Source: CAVQCA01 sp963763115
GTDB taxonomy: Bacteria; Pseudomonadota; Gammaproteobacteria; UBA9214
Direction of reading: 5' to 3'
Length of the DNA stretch: 64,000 nucleotides
Assembly: GCA_963763115.1 (NCBI GenBank)
Contig: CAVXNM010000023.1
Coordinates: 1-64,000, forward strand
Shown: piece by piece, positions 1 to 8,981 of the stretch
Layout of the letters: each line of letters begins with the position of its first letter
Position numbering within the stretch: position 1 is the first letter of the stretch
Translations under genes and position numbers: made by a program
Notes under the pieces: model-generated
The model's input: the letters and a program-made list of their open reading frames with translations, nothing else
What the model was told of the DNA's origin: nothing
The model's database searches: none

Positions 1-1869
1 TGTGGCATCGTGTGGACAAAAATCCCAACCGCACACGCAACGACAATACCCGCGCCTATGTGGTGCAGGCCCTGCGGCACATCCGCAAACGCCAGGGGCT
101 TCCCCGGGCGGAGATCGATGCCAGTGTGGCATCCCTTGGCAGCGAACAAAATACCAGCGTGCGGCGTGAGATGGTGTTGCTTATCGATGACTATGCGCGG
201 GCGCAACCGGCTAGCGAAGCCATGGTGCAGGCCCTGACCGATACGCTGTTTAACGATGACAAGGCAACCGTGCGCAGCCTTGCCGCACGCGCCCTGCGCG
301 GCATCAGTGAGCAGCACGGTTATCCGCCCGCAATCGTCAACGCGCTGCAGCAGGCCGCCGCCGGTGACCCGGATCCAGCGGTGCGCCACGAGGCCCTGGC
401 CGGACTGATGGCGACGGCGACGGTGTATCCCCTGACACCCGCGGCGCTGCCTGCGGAGGCCATGAAGCAGTTGTTGCAGGCCGCTGCCGGGGACCCCGAT
501 GCCCGGGTGCGGTTGAAGGCATTACAGGCGCTCGGCAAGGTCTACACCACGCAGGCCCCGGCCCCGGCCACCCTTGCGTTGCTGCTGGAAAGGCTGGGGG
601 AGGAACCTGACCCCAGGGTGCGCGGCCGCCTCGCTGTGACCCTGCTGGCGGTGCACACACGCCAGCCACTCGATACGGCCGTGATTAAAGCGCTGATTCC
701 GCTAATGACCGTTGACCCGGATCAGGTGGTACGCGAGGCACTCACCCGGCTGCTCGTTGAACCGCAGGCAGGGCAGGACCTGACCGCCTGGATGAAGGCG
801 ACCGCTGCAACAGGGCTGTCGCCGCGACGCCGCTACACCGTCGCGCGGCGACCAACCACCACGCAACCGGCGGGAGGAACAAGCCACCCTGCAGGTGCGG
901 CTGCGTGCTCACTACGTCCGCGCCCTGTCCGGGATCGGCCCCCGGCCGTACGCGAGGAGATCCTTCAGGGGCTGTTTGCCTTCTCCCTGACAGAACCCTT
1001 GCCGCAACCGGCCGTGGATGCCCTCGAGACGAGTCTGGCATCGGATACGGAGACCGGGTTGCGTCTGCAGGCCGCTGCCGTCCTGTTGCACAACAGCTTG
1101 CAGCATGGCCGTGATGGTGCGCCATTTTACCCGGTGCTCGATGATGCTGATGCACAGGTGCACACGTACGCGGCCTTTGCCGTGGTGGAACTGGCGGCCG
1201 TCGATGGCGATATGCTGCTGCTTGCTCGCTTATGCCGGTGACCCGTCGGTCCCGCGTAATCTGCGCGTGTATTCGCTTCGCCGCCTGGCGTTGTGGCGTG
1301 CCACAGGCAGGGACCTGCCCGTTGCGGTGCAGGCTGCCCTGCTGGAGTTGACCGGGGAGCCTGACGTGGAACTCAGGGCAGCGGCATGGAATGCGCTGAG
1401 CCAATTCAATCCTGACGAGCAGACGTGGCGCAGGGCCGCTAAAGATGACGACCTCGGGATCCAGCGTATGGCCTGGCGGAAACTGGAGGCGCTCGGTGTC
1501 AGCAAGCCCGTGTGGGCAAAGTGGCGCGATCCCAAACAGCGGCTGCAACTCATCGCCATCGGCCTGCTGGGTGCGACGCTACTGGCGGTTGTTACGGGGG
1601 CGGTATTGTTTTGCTGGCGCCTGCTGCGCTGGTGGAGGGGTACCCGGCTGCAACGGAGTCGGCTGCTCTCCGCACAACTGCTATGGCTGCTTGCTGCGCT
1701 GTTGACGGTCGCACTGGACTGCGGCCTGGTATTTATCGTGGCGATCTCCCATGTCGGACTTTCCATAAAGGACCTCATGCAGTTAAACACCCTGTTCAGC
1801 GTGATCCTGGCGTCTTATGCAGCGGTCGCTTACCTGTGCTGGAAACTGCTGCCGGCCGCAAAAAATTAG
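1..1869 (+). CDS. HEAT-repeat protein with C-terminal membrane segments, 5' partial and frameshifted
   Basis: The reading frame is open to the first base of the window, so the true start lies upstream. The GTG at 12 is probably internal. The protein is built of about ten HEAT-like helical repeats of some 30-40 residues (recurrent 'DPDPAVRHEAL', 'DPDARVRLKAL', 'EPDPRVRGRLA'). Three hydrophobic segments follow at about 1545-1625, 1675-1745 and 1785-1855. HEAT repeats are protein-binding scaffolds, and the tail would anchor this one to the inner membrane. The frame shifts near 1230. Between about 820 and 950 the repeat pattern ('REEQATLQVRLRAHYVRAL') continues in another frame before returning, which implies two compensating indels. 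No partner can be named from the context. The family is clear but the function is unknown. Confidence 0.7.
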
Positions 1870-2134
1870 GGAAAAATTAAGGGACAGACCACGTTTTCCG
1901 AGTATCCTTGGTGTCGCCGCCTGCGCAGCAGACCACGCTGCGTACGTTTTCGTCCATACCCTGATTGTTGTGATTGGCACAGGTACTGTTTCTGCATGCA
2001 GAAAACAGGGTCAGCGAGGAATTGACTCTAATATCAGAGGTATTTGCTCTCTGCCACTTTTGTTCTCCAGAATTGTTGGTATGGTTATGTAATAAGTCCC
2101 TGTCGATGATGTCGTGAATGAGTGGTTAATAGCT

Positions 2135-2198
2135 GAACATTCTGATTTGACAGCCTTGATGGCTGCAGGAGTGGAATAGTTCGACAAACAGAATGTCC
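2135..2198. repeat. Inverted-repeat element, copy A (gaacattctg / cagaatgtcc)
   Basis: The ends gaacattctg (2135-2144) and cagaatgtcc (2189-2198) are inverted copies with one mismatch. The 44-base core is closely related to the element at 3001-3067. The copy lies in the 350-base gap 1870-2221, just upstream of the DUF4124 gene. The same gap also holds a single half-site gggacagaccacgttt at 1881-1896, related to the arms at 10235-10276. No gene was seen in this gap. Confidence 0.7.
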
Positions 2199-2221
2199 AC
2201 ATTTTCCCGGGAGGGTTGAGT

Positions 2222-2692
2222 ATGAGTCGAATCACACACACAGTTCGCACCGGCTGCGTGCTGTTGCTGGCCATGCTGGCCGGAACTGCCGCGGCTGAAC
2301 AGATCTACAAGTCAGTCGATGCGGAAGGCAATGTCACTTTTTCCAATCAGCCGCCGGCAAATTCGGTGACCGTCGATCAGGTCGACGTGCAGCCAGGGCC
2401 GTCGGAGGCGGCGCAGCGCGAGGCGCAAGAACGGATGCAGCGCCAGGAGGCGACAGCGAATGAGATGGGCGAGGCGCGTGCCCGCCGTACCCAGGAGCAG
2501 GCGCAGTCGCAGCCGGTGGCAAGTCCGGCCGTACCCGATCCGGTAGAGCAGGAAGAGCCTGTTAATCAATACTATGATAACCCGTACGGGAACACCCCGC
2601 GGCGTGATCAGATCCGCGATCGCTTGCCGGAGCGGCCGGTGCAGCTGCCGTCACGTCCGGTTCGGCCGCCGGCGCGACCGGTTCCGCGCTAG
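2222..2692 (+). CDS. DUF4124 domain-containing secreted protein
   Basis: This 156-residue protein starts with a clear signal peptide (hydrophobic core 'VLLLAMLAGTAAA', cleavage likely after AAA). A DUF4124 core follows at about residues 24-60 ('IYKSVDAEGNVTFSNQPP', the usual Y-K-x-D-x-x-G-x-x-x-F-S-x-x-P pattern). The rest is a Gln/Glu/Arg-rich, probably coiled segment and a Pro/Arg-rich tail. DUF4124 proteins are exported and of unknown function. ATG 2222 is preferred over the TTG at 2216 because gggaggg at 2209-2215 is spaced correctly only for the ATG. The gene stands alone between repeat elements. Confidence 0.85.
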   Translation: MSRITHTVRTGCVLLLAMLAGTAAAEQIYKSVDAEGNVTFSNQPPANSVTVDQVDVQPGPSEAAQREAQERMQRQEATANEMGEARARRTQEQAQSQPVASPAVPDPVEQEEPVNQYYDNPYGNTPRRDQIRDRLPERPVQLPSRPVRPPARPVPR

Positions 2693-2707
2693 CCGAAGAA
2701 AAGGGCC

Positions 2708-2786
2708 AAAAAAGGGGCCAGATTCATTATTCACAGAACAATGGTATGCACCGGGCCTGACCTGAAAATGTATCCGGCCCCTTTTT
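2708..2786. repeat. Inverted-repeat element (aaaaaaggggccagattcat / atgtatccggccccttttt)
   Basis: The left arm at 2708-2727 and right arm at 2768-2786 are inverted copies with about two mismatches around a 40-base core. Arms of this A-rich plus GGGG form recur at 8324-8398 and 61512-61580 with different inner words. The element abuts the broken 3' end of the DUF427 remnant on the minus strand. A REP-like or MITE-like nature, possibly mobilised by a RAYT-type transposase encoded elsewhere, is inference. The window has no such transposase. Confidence 0.7.
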
Positions 2787-2967
2787 GCATACGCGCATCC
2801 CTGCGCGGAAAATAGGTCACCGGGGGCAGCCGGGTTTCGTGCAGCACCAGCGTGTCCGTGCTGTCCGCAATGGTCTCGCCGGCAAAGACCACCCGCAGCG
2901 GCTTCCCGCATGGTTCCACGACGACGCGATAGGCAGCCTCGGTGTTTAATGAGGCGTAAGCGCACAT
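2787..2967 (-). pseudogene. DUF427 family fragment, 3' end lost at a repeat element
   Basis: Reading leftward from ATG at 2967, about 60 codons give a recognisable DUF427 N-terminal half: 'RVVVEPCGKPLRVVFAGETI' then 'ADSTDTLVLHET', 'PPVTYFPRRDARM'. In the family the motif E-T-x-x-P-P-V-x-Y-x-P-x-x-D-V is followed by another 35-50 residues that include a conserved H-C-P-x-K-G-x-A segment. Here the frame runs into the inverted repeat at 2708-2786, and the remaining codons are repeat sequence. It is best read as a decayed or truncated copy. Confidence 0.65.
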
Positions 2968-3000
2968 TTTTTACTGATATAGCCCGTCACCAGGAATAAG

Positions 3001-3067
3001 GGAATATTCTGATTTGTAAGACTTGATCGCTGCAACAGTGGAAGACACCAATAAGCAGAATGTCCCC
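3001..3067. repeat. Inverted-repeat element, copy B (ggaatattctg / cagaatgtcccc)
   Basis: The ends ggaatattctg (3001-3011) and cagaatgtcccc (3056-3067) are inverted copies with G:T-type differences. The core (gatttg, cttgat, gctgca, agtggaa) matches the core of the element at 2135-2198 at most positions. Isolated left ends are also visible at 5051-5061 (ggggatattct) and 20907-20916 (ggaacattct). The element sits immediately beside the stop codon of the ABC transporter at 3070. Confidence 0.65.
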
Positions 3068-3069
3068 GT

Positions 3070-4898
3070 TTACTTCACCTGCCCGGCGACAGGCTGCACC
3101 AGAGGCTCCGGTGAATCGCGGAACTGCAGTGCCGCCAGCCGCGCATAGAGCCCGTCTGCGGCGACCAGTTCGTCATGGCGGCCGCTGGCGACGATGCGGC
3201 CGCGATCCATCACCAGGATCCGGTCCACCTTGCGTACCGTCGCCAGTCGATGCGCGATAACGAGCGTGGTGCGCGCCTGCATCAGCTGTTCCAGCGCGTC
3301 CTGAACCAGGCGTTCGCTTTCGGCGTCCAGGGAGCTGGTGGCTTCATCGAGCAGCAGCACGGCCGGGTCGCGCAGAATGGCGCGGGCGATGGCGATGCGC
3401 TGGCGTTGTCCGCCGGACAGCCGCACGCCGCGTTCACCGAGGAAGGTATTGAAACCCTGCGGTAACTGGTCGAGAAATTCCGCCGCATGCGCGGCTTCGG
3501 CGGCGCGCCGTACGTCGGCATCGCTGACCCCGGGAAAACCGTAGCGGATGTTCTCACAGGGCATCGGCGCCGAAGATGACCGGGTCCTGTGGCACCAGCG
3601 CCATGCGCCGGCGCAACTGGTGCGGATCGGCCTGGCGGATATCGACACCATCGAAACGGATCACGCCGGCGTCCGGATCGTAGAAGCGCAGCAGCAGTTG
3701 CAGCACGGTTGACTTGCCGGCGCCCGACGGGCCGACCAGCGCCACCTTCTGGCCGGGCTGCAGCGTCAGTGACAGTTCGCTGAGCGCAGGAGCGTCGGGC
3801 CGCGACGGGTAATGGAAGGTGACATCGAGTAACTGCACCTCGCCACGCGCCGGTTCGGGCAGGGCGACGGGCGCGGCCGGCGCGGTAATGGCGGGTTCGG
3901 TGTTGAGCAGTTCCAGCAACCGTTCGGTGGCGCCGGCGGCGCGCAGCAGGTCACCGGCCACCTCGCTCAGCGCGCCTACCGAACCGGCGACCAGCAGGGC
4001 ATAAAACACAAAGGCCGAGAGCTGCCCGCCAGCTGATGCGCCCGGCCAGTACATCATGGCCACCCACCCACAGCACGATGCTGACGGCGACAAAGGTGAA
4101 CAACATCACCGTGGCCGTGAGCAGCGCGCTGACCCGGGTGCGCCGGATGGCGGCGCCGAAAGCAGCCTCAACCTGCTCGCCGTAACGCTGCTGGTCGATG
4201 CGCTCGTGGCAGAACGCCTGCACGGTGCGGATGCCGTACAGCACTTCATCCACGAAGGCGCCGATATCGGCAATCCGGTCCTGGCTGCTGCGCGACAGCC
4301 GGCGCACCCGGTGCCCGAGCAGCCACAGCGGTATCACCGCCACGGGAACGCCAAGCAATACCAGCAACGCCAGCTTGCCGCTGGTGACGGTCAGCATGAC
4401 CAGTCCGCCGCTGATCAGCAGGGCGTTGCGCACCGCAATCGCCAGCGTCGAACCGACCACCACCTGCAGCAGCGAGGTATCCACGGTCAGGCGCGAGATG
4501 ACTTCGCCGGTGCGCGTCACTTCGAAAAACGCCGGCTCCAGTTTGAGCACCCGGGCGAACACCGCCTTGCGGATATCGGCCACTACCCGTTCACCGATCC
4601 AGGTGACCAGGTAGACGCGGGCCGCCACCGAGGCCGACATCACCGTGACCACGATCAGGAACAGCAGCAGCGCCTGGTTCAGCGCTGCACCCGAGCCGCT
4701 GCTCAGGCCGTGATCGACGACACGTTGCAGGACCATGCCGAAACCGAGCACGGCGCCCGCCGCGATCAGCAACGCAACCGCCGCACCCAGCACCGCGCTG
4801 CGGTAGGGTCGCAGGAACGTGAGCAGCTGCTTCAGTACGCGCAGGTCGCGGCTGGGTGGACGCTGTTCGGCCAGGGTATTTTGCTTGTTTCTTGGCAT
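3070..4898 (-). CDS. ABC exporter, fused membrane and ATPase domains (MsbA/BmrA type), two frameshifts
   Basis: Read leftward from ATG 4898, this is one half-size exporter of about 609 codons. The type I exporter membrane domain carries about six helices, with the family motif 'FFEVTRTGEVISRL' near residue 130. The nucleotide-binding domain follows with Walker A 'GPSGAGKST', Q-loop 'LVPQDPVIFGA', signature 'LSGGQRQRIAIARA', Walker B 'VLLLDEATSSLD' and H-loop 'IAHRL'. Such proteins dimerise and export lipids or hydrophobic compounds from the inner leaflet. The substrate cannot be told from sequence. The frame shifts near 4035 and again near 3565; all catalytic motifs survive across the frames, so sequencing indels are likelier than a pseudogene. 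A longer ORF reaches 5018, but the N-terminus from 4898 is more natural. Confidence 0.85.
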
Positions 4899-5218
4899 GT
4901 GAGCCGGATTGAGTATGTGCCGGGTGCCAGCGTATACCGGTGGAGTCGGCGCGGACAGGGTGGACCGGCTAATTATATTGAAAAAAACCAGAGTCAAAGT
5001 CACGGGTTCTCCGTACACTTCCCGTTACACCGGGATGCCGGCCGGGAGAAGGGGATATTCTGGTTTGATCCAGGGGCAGACCACGTTCCTGCGCGCCTGT
5101 AAGGGCGCCCGTCCCGAATGGCAAGTCAACATTCCGGTCCTTGTACGGGACAGGCTCGCTGTCGCGACGGTATCGGGCAGGATGCCGCCCACGTTCAGTC
5201 ACTGCAGGGTATTTCTTT
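4899..5218. other. Divergent intergenic region with repeat half-sites
   Basis: This is the 320-base space between the divergent ABC exporter and the APC permease. It presumably holds both promoters. Half-sites of two repeat families sit side by side: ggggatattct at 5051-5061 (see 2135 and 3001) and ggggcagaccacgtt at 5074-5088 (see 10235). No convincing gene was seen. Confidence 0.4.
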
Positions 5219-6514
5219 GTGAGTCGAACGGAACCACAAAAAATCGGCTACCGGGAGGCGACGGCTATCGGCGTCGGCGGCATGGTGGGCGGCGGTATTT
5301 TCGCCGTGCTGGGACTGTCTGTGGACCTGGCGCACGGCGGCGCGCCCGTCGCCTTCCTGGTCGCGGGCATCGTCGCGCTCGTGACCGCCTATTCGTATGC
5401 ACGCCTCTCGGTCTCGTTTCCAGGCCAGGGCGGCAGCGTGGCGTTCCTGGACCGGGCATTCGGCCCCGGCCTGCTGACGGGCAGTGCGAACATTCTGCTG
5501 TGGATCAGCTATATGGTCATGCTGTCGCTGTACGCCTATGCCTTTGGAAGCTACGGTGCCTCCCTGTTTCCGCCGGAATGGCACGGTTTCGCGAGGCATG
5601 CCCTGATCAGCGTCAGCGTGATCGGCATCACGGGACTGAACCTTTTCAGCGCCCGACTGATTGGTACGGCGGAAGACTGGGTGGTGGCTATCAAGCTGCT
5701 GATCCTGACGCTGTTCATCATTGCGGGTATGCCGGGCGTGGAAGGTGCCCGGCTGGCGGTGTCGGCATGGTCTCCACCGCTGCAGCTGGTGGCGGGCGGC
5801 ATGATCATCTTTCTGGCCTACGAGGGTTTCGAGCTGATCGCAAATACGGCCGGGGAAGTGCGCAATCCCGCCGTGACCCTGCCACGCGCCTTCTACTCGG
5901 CGGTGGGTTTCGTGATCGTGCTCTACGTGCTGGTGGCCATAGTCACGGTCGGCACACTGCCCGTGGACCGGATCGTCGCGGCCAGGGATTATGCGCTGGC
6001 GGAGGCCGCCACGCCCTTCCTCGGCCAGGCCGGCTTCACCCTGATTGCCATCGCCGCCATGCTGTCGACGACCTCTGCGATCAATGCCACGCTCTACGGC
6101 GCGGCACGGCTGAGCTATATCATCGCGAAGGACGGTGAACTGCCCGCCGTGCTGGAACACAAGCTCTGGAACAAGCCCGTAGAAGGGCTGTTGATCACCT
6201 CCGGTGTGACGCTGCTGATCGCCAACCTGGTGGATCTTTCCAGTCTGTCGACCATGGGCAGCGCCGGTTTTCTGCTGATTTTCGCGGCCGTCAACGGCGC
6301 CAACGCTAAACTGGCGGGCGAGACGCAAAGCCGGCGCTGGGTTTCGCTGATCGGGGTTACGCTTTGCCTTGCCGCACTTGCCACGCTACTGTGGCAGACG
6401 GCGCTCACGGCACCCGGTCGGATCTGGATTCTGGTGGTGATGATCACGGTGGCCTTTGCGACCGAACTCGTTTTCCGGCTGGTCACCGGGCGGACATTGA
6501 AGGTGTTCAGATAA
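5219..6514 (+). CDS. APC superfamily amino acid/amine permease
   Basis: This 431-residue polytopic inner-membrane protein has about twelve hydrophobic segments. The N-terminal APC signature 'AIGVGGMVGGGIFAVLG' lies at about residues 15-31; the unwound first helix that binds substrate in this family has this G-rich form. A later motif, 'FLAYEGFELIANTAGEVRNP', is the conserved F-x-A-Y-x-G-F-E segment. The family moves amino acids or amines with protons or by exchange; the substrate is not predictable here. GTG 5219 is chosen because homology begins about 14 residues later. The open frame back to TTG 5141 adds low-complexity sequence. Confidence 0.85.
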   Translation: MSRTEPQKIGYREATAIGVGGMVGGGIFAVLGLSVDLAHGGAPVAFLVAGIVALVTAYSYARLSVSFPGQGGSVAFLDRAFGPGLLTGSANILLWISYMVMLSLYAYAFGSYGASLFPPEWHGFARHALISVSVIGITGLNLFSARLIGTAEDWVVAIKLLILTLFIIAGMPGVEGARLAVSAWSPPLQLVAGGMIIFLAYEGFELIANTAGEVRNPAVTLPRAFYSAVGFVIVLYVLVAIVTVGTLPVDRIVAARDYALAEAATPFLGQAGFTLIAIAAMLSTTSAINATLYGAARLSYIIAKDGELPAVLEHKLWNKPVEGLLITSGVTLLIANLVDLSSLSTMGSAGFLLIFAAVNGANAKLAGETQSRRWVSLIGVTLCLAALATLLWQTALTAPGRIWILVVMITVAFATELVFRLVTGRTLKVFR

Positions 6515-6532
6515 CGGGAACACGTATCATCG

Positions 6533-7015
6533 TCACGCCTGCAGCAACAGATCCTCCTCAATCCGGTGCCAGACACTGGCGGCATTGATCAGCGAGCTGG
6601 CGGTGAGTGCCGGCACGCCATAGATCTCGGTGCTGACGCCATAGTCCGTGTTGAGTTTTTCCAGCAACAGGTCGAAATCCCCGTCCCCGGAGAGCAGGAC
6701 GACGGTATCAACCGTTCTTGCAATCCCCAGAGCATCGATGGTGATGCCAACGTCCCAGTCTCCCTTGGCGGAACCGTCGCTGCGCTGAATCCAGGGTTTG
6801 AGTTTTACCGTGAAGCCGATGTGCCTGAGGGCAGTCTGGAACTGTAGCTGCTTCTCGTCGCCGCGATCAATGGCATAGGCGGTTGCTGAAACGATGTCTC
6901 CTTCGGCGCTTATCCGTTGCCACAGTGTGCGGTAGTCGAACTGGCGGCCATAGGCCTGGCGGGTGGTGTAGTAGATGTTCTGGACATCGGCAAGGATGGC
7001 GATTCGATTCGACAT
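6533..7015 (-). CDS. NYN domain (LabA-like, PIN-fold) protein
   Basis: This is a 160-residue single-domain protein. It has the acidic pattern of NYN/LabA nucleases: 'ILADVQNIYY' at about residues 6-15, 'KGDWDVGITIDAL' near 85-97 and 'VVLLSGDGDFDLLLEKL' near 104-120. The Asp residues in these three motifs would bind the catalytic metal. NYN proteins have a PIN-like fold and are thought to act as ribonucleases; no target is known for this subgroup. The gene converges on the APC permease with 18 bases between the two ends and is divergent from the membrane protein at 7173. Confidence 0.85.
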   Translation of the reverse strand: MSNRIAILADVQNIYYTTRQAYGRQFDYRTLWQRISAEGDIVSATAYAIDRGDEKQLQFQTALRHIGFTVKLKPWIQRSDGSAKGDWDVGITIDALGIARTVDTVVLLSGDGDFDLLLEKLNTDYGVSTEIYGVPALTASSLINAASVWHRIEEDLLLQA

Positions 7016-7172
7016 GCGGCAACGATAGCACGACCCGGGGAGGGCGCGTCGTTAGGCGCCTGATGGGTGTGGTAGCCTGGCGCAGAAAGCCGTGTCCGTG
7101 CTACGCGAGGTGTTTCGTGCCGGAAACATCGGTACACTCGCCAGCCTGTCCCGGAAGTCGTGGAGAAGCGTC

Positions 7173-7576
7173 TTGTCACCCGCTGAAGAAACGAACAGCG
7201 AAGAACCCCGCCGCTCGGCCCTGGTGGCCGCGCATCTCGTCTATGGCCTGCACTCGGTTGCCATCGTGCTCGGTATTACGGGGTCCGCAACCGTGATCGG
7301 CGGTTTCGTCGGGAGCGTGCCGTCGATCATCGCCGTCATTATCAATTACATGAAACGCGGCGGTGCGCGCGGCAGCTGGGCGGCCTCGCACTATCGCTGG
7401 CAGATCCGCACCTTCTGGTTCGCACTGCTGTGGCTGCTCATTGCCATGCTGCTGGTTGTGTCCGTGGTCGGCTCCCCGTTTGGGCTGGGTCTGCTGTCGC
7501 CCTGACCCTCTGGCTGATTTACCGTATTGCCCGCGGCTGGCTGCGGCTGGTCGACAAGCGGCCAATGTACGTTTGA
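7173..7576 (+). CDS. Small membrane protein, DUF4870-like, frameshifted near its end
   Basis: The protein has about 130 residues and three hydrophobic stretches: 'AIVLGITGSATVIGGFVGSV', then 'WFALLWLLIAMLLVVSVVG', then 'LTLWLIYRIARGWLRLVDKR'. The first two lie in the frame that stops at 7505. The third, ending at a stop at 7574-7576, lies in another frame, so an indel near 7480-7500 is inferred. Proteins of this pattern, ending in I-Y-R-I-x-R-G-W-L-x-L-x-x-x-x-P-M, are common in gammaproteobacteria and have no known function. TTG 7173 has ggag nine bases upstream; the open frame back to GTG 7092 is an alternative. Confidence 0.55.
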
Positions 7577-7641
7577 CGTCCGGCTGGCCGATTGCCGGAG
7601 CGAACGATACCCGCCTTGCCATATCCCGGAGCAAGTCGTTT

Positions 7642-8316
7642 ATGACCCCCTGGACCCTGCTCGACAGCGCCACTGTGCCCGGCAACGGCGGGGAGCTGCG
7701 CCTCTACCGGCGGGGCGATGAATTTTCGATCAAGCTCTCGGGTCGTGGCGAACTGATGAACAGCCGTGTGCATGGTTCCGAGGACGCACTGGCGGAGCAG
7801 ACCTGCGTCAGACTGGCGAAGGACGGCGAGCCGCACGTGCTGATCGGCGGGCTGGGCATGGGGTTTACCCTGGCCGCTGCGCTGCGGTGCCTCGGCGCGC
7901 AGGGGTGGGTCGAGGTCGCCGAGCTGGTGCCGGCCGTGGTGGAGTGGAACCGTGGTCCGCTCGGGGAGGCGGCCGGCCATCCGCTTCGGGATCCGCGGGT
8001 GACGGTGCGCGCGGTTGATGTTGCCCGCGTGCTGAGGGCCGGGCATCCGGTGTACGATGCGATCCTGCTGGACGTGGATAACGGCCCCGAGGGGTTTACG
8101 CGCAAGCAGAACGACTGGCTCTATGGCATGGACGGCCTGAACGCGGCCTGCGCTTCGCTGCGGCCTCGCGGTGTGCTGGCGGTGTGGTCGGCCGGTCCGG
8201 CTCAGGATTTTCTGCAACGGCTGCGGAAGACGGGGTTCGAGGTGGACGAGGTGTGTGTCCGCACGCGTGGCTCGAAGGGCGCGCGACATGTCATCTGGTT
8301 CGCCCGGCGCGGATAA
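7642..8316 (+). CDS. Spermidine synthase-like class I methyltransferase-fold protein
   Basis: This 224-residue protein contains the spermidine synthase fold. 'HVLIGGLGMGFTLAAAL' near residue 70 is the glycine-rich loop for decarboxylated AdoMet or AdoMet, 'EVAELVPAVVEWN' follows as the acidic strand end, and 'YDAILLDVDNGPEGF' near 140 is the next active-site strand. It is shorter than classical SpeE (about 280 residues), and this subgroup is usually annotated only as spermidine synthase-like, so aminopropyl transfer is not assured. ATG 7642 has cggag about ten bases upstream. Repeat element 8324-8398 follows the stop closely. Confidence 0.75.
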   Translation: MTPWTLLDSATVPGNGGELRLYRRGDEFSIKLSGRGELMNSRVHGSEDALAEQTCVRLAKDGEPHVLIGGLGMGFTLAAALRCLGAQGWVEVAELVPAVVEWNRGPLGEAAGHPLRDPRVTVRAVDVARVLRAGHPVYDAILLDVDNGPEGFTRKQNDWLYGMDGLNAACASLRPRGVLAVWSAGPAQDFLQRLRKTGFEVDEVCVRTRGSKGARHVIWFARRG

Positions 8317-8323
8317 AAGGGAT

Positions 8324-8398
8324 AAAAGGGGACAGTCCCCTTTTTCTTTCTGACGAGTCAGATTATCGTGCACAGTACGAGAAAAGGGGACTGTCCCC
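8324..8398. repeat. Inverted-repeat element (aaaaggggacagtcccc / ggggactgtcccc)
   Basis: The arms aaaaggggacagtcccc (8324-8340) and ggggactgtcccc (8386-8398) can pair with each other. Each arm is also nearly palindromic by itself, so alternative hairpins are possible. A 45-base core lies between them. It occupies nearly the whole space between the spermidine synthase-like gene and the DUF2058 gene and could act as a transcription stop. It belongs with the elements at 2708, 10235 and 61512. Confidence 0.75.
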
Positions 8399-8419
8399 AT
8401 TTATCTAAAGGTGAGTGCG

Positions 8420-8959
8420 ATGGGTAATTCGTTTGGTGATCAGTTTCTCAAGGCAGGTCTGGTGAACAAGTCCCGGCTCAACGAGGCGAAGAAGTCGAAG
8501 AGCAAGCAGGAGAAACTCAGGCACAAGCAGAAGATCGAGGTGGTTGATGAGGCCGCGGAGGCTGCTCGCCAGACGGCGGCGGAGAAGGCGGCCCGCGATC
8601 GCGAACTGAATCGCCGGCAGAAGGAGGATCTTGAACGCAGGGCGGTGCAGGCGCAGATCCGCCAGTTGATCGAAATGAATCGCCTGCCGCGTGACGACGG
8701 CGAGGCGGGTTATAACTTTCAGGATGGTGCGGCGATCAGGAAGATCTTTGTTAGTGAAGATATTCGCGACAAGCTGGCGCGCGGCCTGCTCGCCATCGTC
8801 AGGTTCGATGACGGGTACGCGGTGATTCCGTCGATCGTGGCGGAGAAGATCATGCAGCGCGATGCAGCCTGCATCGTCAGCCAGTCCTCGAACCGGCAGG
8901 AGAGCGGGGAAGACGATCCCTACGCGGATTACCAGGTCCCCGATGATTTGATGTGGTAG
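8420..8959 (+). CDS. DUF2058 family protein (YaiL-like)
   Basis: This 179-residue soluble protein begins 'MGNSFGDQFLKAGLVNKSRL', the hallmark N-terminus of DUF2058. A strongly charged Lys/Glu/Arg helical segment (about residues 20-80, likely coiled coil) follows, then a C-terminal globular part with 'YNFQDG' and 'KIFVSEDIRDKLARGLLAIV'. The family is widespread in gammaproteobacteria as nucleoprotein-associated or YaiL-type proteins of unknown role. ATG 8420 is preferred over GTG 8411 because aaaggtgag at 8407-8414 is a well-placed ribosome site. It converges on the antiporter gene with 22 bases between them, including a T-run. Confidence 0.9.
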   Translation: MGNSFGDQFLKAGLVNKSRLNEAKKSKSKQEKLRHKQKIEVVDEAAEAARQTAAEKAARDRELNRRQKEDLERRAVQAQIRQLIEMNRLPRDDGEAGYNFQDGAAIRKIFVSEDIRDKLARGLLAIVRFDDGYAVIPSIVAEKIMQRDAACIVSQSSNRQESGEDDPYADYQVPDDLMW

Positions 8960-8981
8960 TGCGTGAGAATGCCTTTTTTTC

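Noticed and set aside
4056..5102. 348-codon plus-strand frame
   Set aside because: It is antisense to the ABC exporter, with no ribosome site and no family.
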